A DNA stretch of 64,000 nucleotides from Croceicoccus sp. YJ47. Lineage in GTDB: Bacteria; Pseudomonadota; Alphaproteobacteria; Sphingomonadales; Sphingomonadaceae. Positions 1 to 7,790 of the stretch are shown here, piece after piece; positions within the stretch are counted from its first letter, which is position 1, and every line of letters begins with the position of its first letter. Where the stretch lies: the NCBI RefSeq assembly GCF_016745095.1, contig NZ_CP067087.1, positions 1,848,501-1,912,500 of the forward strand, given 5' to 3'. The translations under genes and the position numbers were made by a program. The notes under the pieces were generated by a model. It was not told where the DNA came from, searched no databases, and was given only the letters and a program-made list of their open reading frames with translations.

Positions 1-44
1 CCATCGCCGCCAATATGGTGGAGGGGATCCTGGCCTCCGAATGA
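1..44 (+). CDS. 3' end of an unidentified gene
   Basis: An open frame enters from the left edge and stops with TGA at 42-44. Only 13 codons are visible and they end in residues MVEGILASE. That is too little to identify a family. It is listed because the frame leads straight into a perfect 10-bp inverted repeat that could end its transcript. It could also be a chance frame. Confidence 0.35.
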   Translation, partial: IAANMVEGILASE

Positions 45-52
45 TGGCATGG

Positions 53-92
53 AACGGGCACGGCGGGGCTTTACCATTTCGTCGTGCCCGTT
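53..92. repeat. Perfect 10-bp inverted repeat
   Basis: AACGGGCACG (53-62) pairs with CGTGCCCGTT (83-92) across a 20-nt loop. It lies just past the stop of the left-edge gene and touches the first tandem repeat unit. It may act as a terminator hairpin or a binding site. No T-run follows, so simple Rho-independent termination is uncertain. Confidence 0.5.
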
Positions 93-136
93 AATCTTTG
101 GGCGCGTTAATCTTTGGCCCCGTTAATCTTTGGCCA
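89..136. repeat. Three tandem 16-bp repeats upstream of the serine hydrolase gene
   Basis: The 13-mer CGTTAATCTTTGG occurs three times with an exact 16-bp period (89-101, 105-117, 121-133). Only the 3-bp spacers differ. The array ends 27 bp before the ATG chosen for the downstream gene, so it lies in its promoter or 5' leader. Possible roles are an array of regulator sites or simple repeat slippage; I do not recognise the motif. Confidence 0.75.
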
Positions 137-162
137 ACGCTCACCATGCTATCGGGGAAGAC

Positions 163-1197
163 ATGCTGGGACTGAACCTTACGAACATCCGGCGGACGGC
201 GATGTCCGCATTTGCCGCAATGGGCCTTGGCGCCGCCGGTCTCGCGATGACCGCCGGCGCCGCGCAGGCGCAGAGCTTCGAGGAATTCTTGAAGAGCGAG
301 AACGGCGCCGTTCTCGACGGGCGCGAACGGGTGCGCGACGTGCCGCCCGCGCTGCGTCAGGCGCTCTTTGCCGTGGCGCAGCCGGACAATGGCCGCATCG
401 GTGTCGCCGCGCTCGATCTTAATACCGGGGCGGAGGTTTCCATCCTGGGGGAGCAGGCCTTCCCCATGGCCAGCACGTCGAAAATCGCGATCGCGGCGAC
501 GTTCCTCGCCGGTGTGGATGCCGGGCGTTACAGTCTTCAACATAAATATCCGTTGATGATCCCGGTCGCGTCGAAGGCATTTTCGACGCCCGTCGCCCCG
601 GTGAAGCCGGGCATGATGCTCACCGCGCAAAGCCTGATCGAGCTGATGATCACGCGCAGCGACAACACCGCGACCGATGCGATGCTGGCCGCGGTCGGCG
701 GGCCGAAGGCGGTGACCGCCTGGCTGCGCAGCGCCGGCATCGATCGGCAGCGTATCGACCGCGACATCGCGACATTGGTGCGCGACGATGGCGAGTTCGA
801 TCCCGCCCTCGTGGTGGATGAGCGCGACAGCACGCCGCCCGCCGAAATGGTCGAGCTTATCGCCGGCCTGTATCAGGGCAAATGGCTCAGCCCCAGAAGC
901 CGCGACGTGGTCATCGGCGCGATGACCCGCACCGTGACCGGGCGCAGCCGGATCAAGGCGGGCCTGCCCTCCGGCGTGGAATTCGGGCACAAGACAGGCA
1001 CGCTCAACAATACGGCGAGCGACGTCGGCTTTGTCGAAATGCCCGACGGGCGCGTGATCGTCATGGCGATCTACGTCACCGGGCAGGGCGGCCGGGCACA
1101 GCGCAGCCAGAAGATCGCGTCCATCGCGCGCACGCTCTACAACGGGTTTGCCCAGAATCGCTATGCCGGGAACGAGGCGGGTCGCCGTACCCCTTGA
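163..1197 (+). CDS. Secreted serine hydrolase of the class A beta-lactamase fold
   Basis: The 344-aa product has a signal peptide ending near AQAQ. It carries the serine beta-lactamase/PBP motifs: STSK (about residues 104-107, nucleophile Ser104), SDN (about 166-168) and KTG (about 277-279). It should act in the periplasm. The omega-loop segment where class A enzymes carry ExxLN reads RDIATL and lacks the general base Glu166, although the following DSTPPAEM matches the family. It may therefore be a non-lactamase serine hydrolase or a slow acylating enzyme. The start at 163 follows GGGGAAG; ATG 202 is an alternative. The stop overlaps the TTG start of gntK. Confidence 0.8.
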   Translation: MLGLNLTNIRRTAMSAFAAMGLGAAGLAMTAGAAQAQSFEEFLKSENGAVLDGRERVRDVPPALRQALFAVAQPDNGRIGVAALDLNTGAEVSILGEQAFPMASTSKIAIAATFLAGVDAGRYSLQHKYPLMIPVASKAFSTPVAPVKPGMMLTAQSLIELMITRSDNTATDAMLAAVGGPKAVTAWLRSAGIDRQRIDRDIATLVRDDGEFDPALVVDERDSTPPAEMVELIAGLYQGKWLSPRSRDVVIGAMTRTVTGRSRIKAGLPSGVEFGHKTGTLNNTASDVGFVEMPDGRVIVMAIYVTGQGGRAQRSQKIASIARTLYNGFAQNRYAGNEAGRRTP

Positions 1198-1688
1198 CGC
1201 ATCTGTGCATCATGGGGCCGAGCGGGTGCGGTAAGTCCACGCTCGGCCGCGCGCTTGCCGACAGGCTTGCGGTCCCTTTCATCGAGGGGGACGATCTGCA
1301 CGGGCCTACCAATGTGGCGAAAATGGCGGCGGGTCACGCGCTCGACGATGCGGACCGGATGCCGTGGCTCCGCGCGCTGGGGCATGCGCTTGCCGCATCG
1401 GATGGCGCGGTGGCGAGCTGTTCCGCGCTCAAACGTGATTATCGGGACGGGTTGCGGGCGGCTTGCCCGGATGTGCGGTTCGTCCTGCCCGAGCTGACCA
1501 TGGCGCAATTGCATGCGCGGATGACCGGGCGCGAGGGGCATTTCATGCCGCCGGCGCTACTGGCCGATCAATGTGCGGTGCTGGAACGGCCCGATGCGGA
1601 CGAAAACGCGATCCTGGTCAAGGGCGACATGCCAGTGGAGCGGCAGGTCGAGGCCGTCCTGCGCGCGCTTGGCCCAGAGCCGGAATAG
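1194..1688 (+). CDS. gntK: Gluconokinase
   Basis: A 164-aa P-loop kinase with Walker A GPSGCGKST at residues 8-16, the conserved EGDDLHGPTNVAKM segment after it, and CSALKRDYRD, all typical of GntK/IdnK. It phosphorylates gluconate to 6-phosphogluconate in the cytoplasm, feeding Entner-Doudoroff. The edd and eda genes lie at the far right of this window. The length matches the family (about 165-175 aa) only if translation starts at TTG 1194, which overlaps the upstream TGA (TTGA). ATG 1212 would leave a single residue before the P-loop. Expression is likely coupled to the preceding hydrolase gene. Confidence 0.88.
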   Translation: MTHLCIMGPSGCGKSTLGRALADRLAVPFIEGDDLHGPTNVAKMAAGHALDDADRMPWLRALGHALAASDGAVASCSALKRDYRDGLRAACPDVRFVLPELTMAQLHARMTGREGHFMPPALLADQCAVLERPDADENAILVKGDMPVERQVEAVLRALGPEPE

Positions 1689-1744
1689 GGCGAGAACAGG
1701 CCGTAATCGTGCGACAGGGGCGGTGCGTGGCCGAAATGCAGGCA

Positions 1745-1777
1745 CGAAAAAGGGCGCGAAGGATATCCCTCGCGCCC
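1745..1777 (-). terminator. Rho-independent terminator of the small acidic lipoprotein gene
   Basis: GGGCGCGA (1752-1759) pairs with TCGCGCCC (1770-1777). On the minus strand the hairpin is followed by TTTTT. It lies 27 bp beyond the stop of the 1804-2076 gene and may also stop gntK read-through. Confidence 0.75.
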
Positions 1778-1803
1778 CAATTCTTTACGCGAATGCGTAA
1801 GGA

Positions 1804-2076
1804 TTAGTCGGCCTGCGCTTCGGCAACCGTCTCGTCCTGCATGTCGGCTTCGGCTTCGGCAGCAGCCTGGTCGACGTCGGTGGCGACATCGTCAGCCATC
1901 ATTTCGGTCTCGGTGCCCAGCTCTTCCATCTCGGCGCCAGCGGCGTCCATGTTGGCTTCGGTGTCAGCAGCCATCGAGTCAGCGGTCATTTCCGCGTTCT
2001 CTTCCGTGCCTTCCGAGCAAGCGGTCAGGGTCAGAGCGGAACCGGCGATGGCAGCGGCGAGAATGATCTTACGCAT
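1804..2076 (-). CDS. Small, very acidic lipoprotein of unknown function
   Basis: The 90-aa product starts with a lipoprotein signal (MRKIILAAAIAGSALTLTAC; lipobox LTAC, Cys20). The mature part is almost only Ala, Glu, Asp, Met and Thr, with no aromatic residues. This composition suggests a disordered or helical, strongly anionic envelope protein. A plausible Shine-Dalgarno (AAGGA) lies 9 nt before ATG. It stands alone with its own terminator and a 265-bp divergent intergenic region toward polA. I do not recognise a family; similar tiny acidic lipoproteins occur in sphingomonads without assigned function. Confidence 0.7.
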   Translation of the reverse strand: MRKIILAAAIAGSALTLTACSEGTEENAEMTADSMAADTEANMDAAGAEMEELGTETEMMADDVATDVDQAAAEAEADMQDETVAEAQAD

Positions 2077-2341
2077 AGATATGCATCCTTATTTCGTTGA
2101 ACATGGGCCGCGATGGCGGACCGCATGCGAACCGACCTTCACGGGCGGGCTCTGCAACCGTAAATAAGGGCGAAAATAAGGCAGCGCAAGCGATATTTCA
2201 CGAGACGCCAGATTTTCTTAACCCCACAATGTGACGGGAATAGGGCGAGCCGTCATTTTTCGCACAGGGCGCGCCCCGCCCGGCAATGCGGTTCGCCAAG
2301 AATGGATGACCTTGCCCGCGCCCGGTGCTACTCGGGCGGGC

Positions 2342-5224
2342 ATGAACGATCTTTCCCAAAGGGCCGGCGATGACGCGGCGGGCCGCAAACCGCATCTCTA
2401 CCTGGTCGATGGCTCGGCCTATATCTTTCGCGCCTATCACCGCCTGCCGCCGCTGACCAATCCGGAGGGCACGCCGGTCGGTGCGGTCTATGGCTATACC
2501 ACCATGCTGTGGAAGCTGGCGCAGGATCTCGACGAGGCGGACGGGCCGACCCATCTGGCCGTGATTCTCGACAAGGCGTCGCATTCGTTCCGCAACGACC
2601 TCTATCCCGATTACAAGGCGCATCGCCCACCCCCGCCGGAGGATCTGAAGCCGCAATTCCCGCTCATCCGCGATGCCACGCGGGCCTTTTCGCTCCCCTG
2701 TATCGAGGAGGACGATCTGGAGGCGGACGACCTTATCGCATCCTATGCCCGCGCGGCGACGCGGCGCGGCTGGGACGTGACGATCGTGTCGTCGGACAAG
2801 GATCTGATGCAGCTCGTCGGCGTGTGTTCCGACGCGGACGACGGCGTGGAGGGCGGATGCATCGACATGCTCGACACGATGAAGAACGCGCGGATCGAAA
2901 CCGCCGAGGTGGTCGAGAAATTCGGCGTGCCGCCCGAAAAGCTGGGCGATGTGCTCGCGTTGATGGGCGATGCGGTGGACAATATTCCCGGCGTGAAGGG
3001 GATCGGACCGAAAACCGCCGAGAAGCTGATCAACGAATATGGCGACCTCGAAAGCGTGCTGGCCGCCGCGCCGGACATGAAGAAGTCCAAGATGCGCGAA
3101 AACCTGATCGAGCATAGCGAGATGGCGCGCCTGTCCCGCCGCCTCGTGGCTTTGCGGGAGGATTGCGACCTGCCGACGCCGATCGAGGATTTCGCGCTTA
3201 ACGGCATTCCACCCGAACCGCTGGCGCAATTTCTCGAAACCCACGGCTTTCACAGCCTGCTGAAACGGCTGGGCAACGGGGCGGGGAGCCCGTCGCGCCC
3301 GACCGAGCTCAACCCGGCGAAACCGCAGACCGCGGGCGAGAAAGCCGGCACGCGCCAGCCGCTCGCCGACATGCCGAAGCCCGATCTCGACAGCTATGAA
3401 TGCGTGCAGAGCGTCGAACGGCTCGACGCGTGGATCGAGCGTGCCTTTGCCGCGCGCGCCGTGGCCATCGATACGGAAACCAGCGCGCTCGACGCGATGC
3501 GGGCGGAGCTGACGGGGATCAGCCTGGCGCTGGGCCCCAATGATGCATGCTACATCCCGCTCGGCCACGGCAGCGACGACATGTTCGAGGAACGGCCCGA
3601 GCAGATCGACCGCGAGGTGGCGCTCGACCGGTTGCGCCCGCTGCTGATCAGCGATGCGGTGCTGAAAATCGGGCAGAACATCAAATATGATCTCAACGTG
3701 CTGGCGCGGCACGGGGTTGAGGTGGCGCCCATCGACGACACGATGATCCTGTCCTTCGCGCTGGATGCCGGGCGTGGCGGGGGCGGGATCGGCAATGCGC
3801 ATGGGATGGATTCGCTGTCCGAAACGCATCTCGGTCACACGACTCTGACGTTCAAGGACATCTGCGGCACGGGGAAGAAGCAGATCCCCTTCGGCGCCGT
3901 CCCGCTGGACAAGGCGACACGCTATGCCGCCGAGGATGCCGATGTGACTTGGCGCCTGCAACGCGTGTTGCGCCACCGTCTGGCCGATGAGGGCGGCACG
4001 AAAATTTACGACAACGTCGATCGCCCGCTCGTCCCCGTGGTCGCCGCGATGGAGCGCGAGGGCATCAAGGTGGACCGGGCCGAACTCGCCGCCATGTCGG
4101 AGGAATTCGCCGGACAGATGGCCACGTTCGAGGCGCAGATCCACACGCTCGCCGGCGAGGAATTCGCCGTCGGCAGCCCGAAACAGCTGGGCGAGATCCT
4201 GTTCGACAAGATGGGTTTGAAGGGCGGGAAAAAGGGCAAGAGCGGGCAATATTCCACGGATCAGTCGGTGCTGGAATCGCTGGCCGGGGAGGGGGTCGAC
4301 ATGGCCGCGCGCGTGCTCGACTGGCGGCAATTGTCGAAATTGCGCTCCACCTATACCGAGGCGCTGCAACAGGCGATCAACCCCGACACCGGGCGCGTGC
4401 ATACCAGCTACAGCCTCGTCGGTGCGCAGACCGGGCGGCTGTCGTCCACCGATCCCAATTTGCAGAACATCCCCATCCGCACCGAAACCGGCCGCCGCAT
4501 CCGGGATGCCTTCGTCGCGGAGAAGGGGCATGTCCTGCTCGCAGCCGATTACAGCCAGATCGAATTGCGCCTCGCCGCGCATATGGCCGATGTGCCCGCG
4601 TTGAAGGAAGCCTTTGCGCAGGGGCAGGACATCCACAGCCGCACGGCGGAGGAGATGTTCGGGACCGTCGACCGCGATACGCGCGCACGGGCCAAGACGA
4701 TCAATTTCGCCATTCTCTACGGCATATCGCGCTGGGGTCTGGCCGGGCGGCTCGGCGTCGGACAGGACGAGGCGCAGGCGATGATCGACACCTATTTCGA
4801 GCGCTTCCCCGGCATCCAACGCTATATCGTCCACACGCTGGAGCAGGTGCGGGCGCGCGGCTATTCCGAGACATTGTTCGGGCGCAAGACGTGGTTCCCC
4901 CGGATCAATTCCAAGAACCAGGCCGAACGCTCGGGAAGCGAGCGCGCCGCCATCAACGCCCCGATTCAGGGCACCAGCGCCGACATCATCAAGCGGGCGA
5001 TGGTGCGCATGCTGCCCGCGCTGCGCGAGGCGGGCCTTCCCCATGTGCGCATGCTGCTGCAGGTGCATGACGAGCTGGTCTTCGAATTGCCCGAAGGCGA
5101 CGTGGCGGCCGCCGCGCCCGTGATCGAGCGTGTCATGGCCGAGGCGGCGGGACCGTCCGTCACGCTGGACGTTCCGCTGGGTGTCGATATAGGATCGGGG
5201 ACGAGCTGGGGCGCGGCGCATTGA
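2342..5224 (+). CDS. polA: DNA polymerase I
   Basis: The 960-aa product has all three Pol I modules. The N-terminal 5'-3' exonuclease begins LYLVDGSAYIFRAYH. The 3'-5' exonuclease has DTE (about residue 376), NIKYD and YAAEDAD, so proofreading residues appear intact. The family A polymerase carries motif A DYSQIELR (about 736), motif B KTINFAILYG and motif C VHDE (about 908). It fills gaps in repair and removes Okazaki primers. ATG 2342 is chosen because conserved sequence begins shortly after it; in-frame codons back to 2231 encode nothing family-like. A sensor kinase gene follows after 31 bp. Confidence 0.96.
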   Translation: MNDLSQRAGDDAAGRKPHLYLVDGSAYIFRAYHRLPPLTNPEGTPVGAVYGYTTMLWKLAQDLDEADGPTHLAVILDKASHSFRNDLYPDYKAHRPPPPEDLKPQFPLIRDATRAFSLPCIEEDDLEADDLIASYARAATRRGWDVTIVSSDKDLMQLVGVCSDADDGVEGGCIDMLDTMKNARIETAEVVEKFGVPPEKLGDVLALMGDAVDNIPGVKGIGPKTAEKLINEYGDLESVLAAAPDMKKSKMRENLIEHSEMARLSRRLVALREDCDLPTPIEDFALNGIPPEPLAQFLETHGFHSLLKRLGNGAGSPSRPTELNPAKPQTAGEKAGTRQPLADMPKPDLDSYECVQSVERLDAWIERAFAARAVAIDTETSALDAMRAELTGISLALGPNDACYIPLGHGSDDMFEERPEQIDREVALDRLRPLLISDAVLKIGQNIKYDLNVLARHGVEVAPIDDTMILSFALDAGRGGGGIGNAHGMDSLSETHLGHTTLTFKDICGTGKKQIPFGAVPLDKATRYAAEDADVTWRLQRVLRHRLADEGGTKIYDNVDRPLVPVVAAMEREGIKVDRAELAAMSEEFAGQMATFEAQIHTLAGEEFAVGSPKQLGEILFDKMGLKGGKKGKSGQYSTDQSVLESLAGEGVDMAARVLDWRQLSKLRSTYTEALQQAINPDTGRVHTSYSLVGAQTGRLSSTDPNLQNIPIRTETGRRIRDAFVAEKGHVLLAADYSQIELRLAAHMADVPALKEAFAQGQDIHSRTAEEMFGTVDRDTRARAKTINFAILYGISRWGLAGRLGVGQDEAQAMIDTYFERFPGIQRYIVHTLEQVRARGYSETLFGRKTWFPRINSKNQAERSGSERAAINAPIQGTSADIIKRAMVRMLPALREAGLPHVRMLLQVHDELVFELPEGDVAAAAPVIERVMAEAAGPSVTLDVPLGVDIGSGTSWGAAH

Positions 5225-5255
5225 TCCATCCGCGCCGGCGAAGGAGAGGGACGCC

Positions 5256-6572
5256 ATGAGCAGGCTGGCCGCGCCGGCGGAACAAGGCGACGCGCCGCCC
5301 TCGCCACGCGGGGGAAAGATCGCGTCGCGCGTGGTGTTCCTGCTCGTCGCGATCGGGTTGATGGGCGCGCTGTTCCTGGTGTGGAACACGATCACGAGCG
5401 AGCGCGAGGAACGCGCGCAGGCCGAACGCACGATGCAGGTGATGAGCGCGCTGCGCGATCTCGACCGGGCGGCGCTCAACGCCGAAACGGGGCAGCGCGG
5501 CTATTTCATCACGCTCGACCGGGATTACCTCGCCTCCTACGAAATGGGGCGGGCGCTCTATCCCCGCGCGCTACGCAGGCTGAACCGGCTCGTGCGCGCC
5601 GAAGGCAGCGCGGAGCAGCGCGCCCTGTTCGCCCGGATCGAGGCGCATGGCGCGGCCAAGTTTGCCGAGCTCGACCGGACGGTCGGCATGATTCGCGAGG
5701 GCCGCATTCTCGACGCGCAGCAGGTCATCCTGTCGCGGGAGGGCATGCAGGAGATGAAGGCGCTCCGCCAGGCGCTGAGCGAGATGGAAGCGACCGAGCA
5801 GGCCATCCTGTCGCAGGCGACCGAGGATGCCGCCGTCAACGAGGATCGCGTCCTGCCTTTGCTTTCGGCGCTGATGCTGGGAATCGTGGCGGCGCTGGTG
5901 CTGGGCTTTGCGCAGTCGATCCGCGCGGCGCAGAGCGAGGAGCGCGCCTCCCGCGCGGAGGAACTGGCCGAGGCGAAGGACCGCGCCGACCTCCTCGCTC
6001 ACGAGTTGAACCACCGGGTCAAGAATCTGTTCGCGGTCATCCTCGCCATCGTGCAGATGAGCGCGCGGGGCCAGACCGGCGCGCAGCAGACCGCCGAAAT
6101 CATCGCCGCCCGCATCCGCGCCCTGCTCGACGCGCATGAGGCGACGCAGGGCGGCGACGACAGCGAGGCGGAGCTCGTCACGCTGATCGAGAAGGTGCTG
6201 GCGCCCTATCGCTCCGACGAGAATCCGGTGGATGTCACCGGCCCGCCGGTGCGGCTGACCATGCGGCAGGCGACGCCGATCGGGCTCGTCCTGCACGAAC
6301 TTGCCACCAATGCGGTCAAATATGGCGCCTGGTCGCAGGAGGGCGGGCGGATCGAGATCGACTGGTCCCTGGACGATACGGGCGCCGGGTCCGACACGCG
6401 CGAACTGCACCTCAAATGGCGCGAAATCTGTCCGCATCCCGCCGAACCGGGCGAGCGGCGCGGGTTCGGCAGCATGCTGATGGAAAGCAGCGCCCGGCAG
6501 CTCAACGGCAGTATCAAGCGCGATTTCGACGAACGCGGCGCCGAGGTGAACATGCGGATCCCGCACGGCTGA
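5256..6572 (+). CDS. CHASE3-domain HWE-family sensor histidine kinase
   Basis: This 438-aa membrane protein has a TM helix at about 25-44, a periplasmic CHASE3-like helical sensor at about 45-198 (ETGQRGYFITLD is typical), a second TM at about 200-220, and a cytoplasmic kinase. The kinase has LNHRVKNLFAV (phospho-acceptor His about 253), N-box ELATNAVKYG and the diagnostic W-x-E (KWREIC) of HWE kinases. It autophosphorylates on an unknown cue. No response regulator adjoins it, so it is an orphan. Family precedent suggests partners such as single-domain receivers or the PhyR general stress pathway. AAGGAGAGG gives a strong ribosome binding site. Confidence 0.9.
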   Translation: MSRLAAPAEQGDAPPSPRGGKIASRVVFLLVAIGLMGALFLVWNTITSEREERAQAERTMQVMSALRDLDRAALNAETGQRGYFITLDRDYLASYEMGRALYPRALRRLNRLVRAEGSAEQRALFARIEAHGAAKFAELDRTVGMIREGRILDAQQVILSREGMQEMKALRQALSEMEATEQAILSQATEDAAVNEDRVLPLLSALMLGIVAALVLGFAQSIRAAQSEERASRAEELAEAKDRADLLAHELNHRVKNLFAVILAIVQMSARGQTGAQQTAEIIAARIRALLDAHEATQGGDDSEAELVTLIEKVLAPYRSDENPVDVTGPPVRLTMRQATPIGLVLHELATNAVKYGAWSQEGGRIEIDWSLDDTGAGSDTRELHLKWREICPHPAEPGERRGFGSMLMESSARQLNGSIKRDFDERGAEVNMRIPHG

Positions 6573-6617
6573 ACCGCCATATTGCATTGCAGCAAAGCCA
6601 TGCGTAGCATCGCCCGC

Positions 6618-7746
6618 ATGGATTTCGAAACCATGCGCGCACCGTTTGCAAACCTGCCGCCCCATGTCGTCGAATGGGGGCAGGACCTCATCATACTGGT
6701 TCTGGCCGTGGCGGGTGTGCTGGTCCTGCATCGGCTGGCGTTCGGCCTGCTGGGCAAGGTGGTGCGTTCCAGCCGGAGCGCCGCCGACAATCTCGTGCTC
6801 GAAAAAATGCGGAAGCCCACGCGCTATGCCGCGGTGGCGGTGGCGCTGGTCTTCGTCGCGGGGGAAATTCCCGAACTCGCGCTTTTATGGGAGGCGATCG
6901 CCGGATTCGTGTTGCCGGCGCTGCTCGGCTGGATCGCGTTGTCGCTGTTTCATGCGCTGATCGCGGCGATGATCCTGCGCACCGATATTTCGGTGGAGGA
7001 CAATCTGAGTGCCCGGCGCACGGCGCACGCGATTGCAGATTTTTTCGCGGCTGGGCACCGCGCTCATCGTGTTCATCACGGCTGGGCTGGTACTGTTGTC
7101 GATTCCCGTCGTGCGCGACATCGGGGTGACGCTGGTGGCGTCGGCGGGCCTTGCCGGGCTGGCCGTGGGTGCGGCGGCGCAACCGGCGCTCAAATCGCTG
7201 ATCGGGGGGCTGCAACTCGCCCTGACCGAGCCGATCCGCATCGGCGATGCCGTCATCATCGGCGGCGAGTGGGGCTGGATCGAGGAGATCCGCACGACAT
7301 ATGTGGTGGTGAAGGTGTGGGACGAGCGGCGGCTCGTCGTGCCGACCTCCAAGTTCCTCGACGAGATTTTTCAGAACTGGACCAAGACCACCTCCCAATT
7401 GCTGGGCACGGTGATGTTCTACGTCGATCCGATGACGAAGCTCGATCCGATCCGCGAAAAGTTCATGGAGCTGGTCGAAAGCAACGCGCGCTGGGACAAA
7501 CGCGTCCGGCATATGCAGGTGACCGAACTGACCCGCGACGCGATCGAGGTGCGGTTTTTGATGACCGCGAAAGATTCGCCGACCCTGTTCGACCTGCGCT
7601 GCGACATACGCGAGGCGCTCATCCAGTGGATCGCTGCCGAAATGCCGGATGCGATCGTGCGCAATCGCCTGCTCGCCGCCGAACCGCTGCGCATCGACGG
7701 CGCGAGCGGCCCGCCCTCTGCCGCGGCGATGCCCTCGGCGGGGTAG
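6618..7746 (+). pseudogene. MscS-family small-conductance mechanosensitive channel, frameshifted
   Basis: The N-terminal part (6618 to about 7025) encodes two or three TM helices ending in DNLSARRT. The rest (about 7025-7746), shifted by one base, encodes the MscS pore helix and beta domain (SAGLAGLAVGAAAQP, PIRIGDAV, GEWGWIEEI, VPTSKF). Dropping one G near 7021-7026 joins them as SARRTRTRLQIF, which fits the family, and gives a 376-codon gene. Intact homologues release osmolytes under hypo-osmotic stress. The break is either inactivating or a sequence error. ATG 6600 and 6633 are other possible starts. It converges on the AAA ATPase gene, which has the same kind of lesion. Confidence 0.75.
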
Positions 7747-7790
7747 GGGCAAAGGGGCAGCCGCCGGCGACCGCCCCTCATCCCTTGCCG

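Noticed and set aside
2198..5479. A 1093-codon minus-strand frame antisense to polA
   Set aside because: Shadow of polA, low-complexity composition, no start signals or family motifs.
7753..7778. Hairpin AGGGGC/GCCCCT between the mscS and AAA genes as a terminator
   Set aside because: The stem is short and no T-run follows on either strand.
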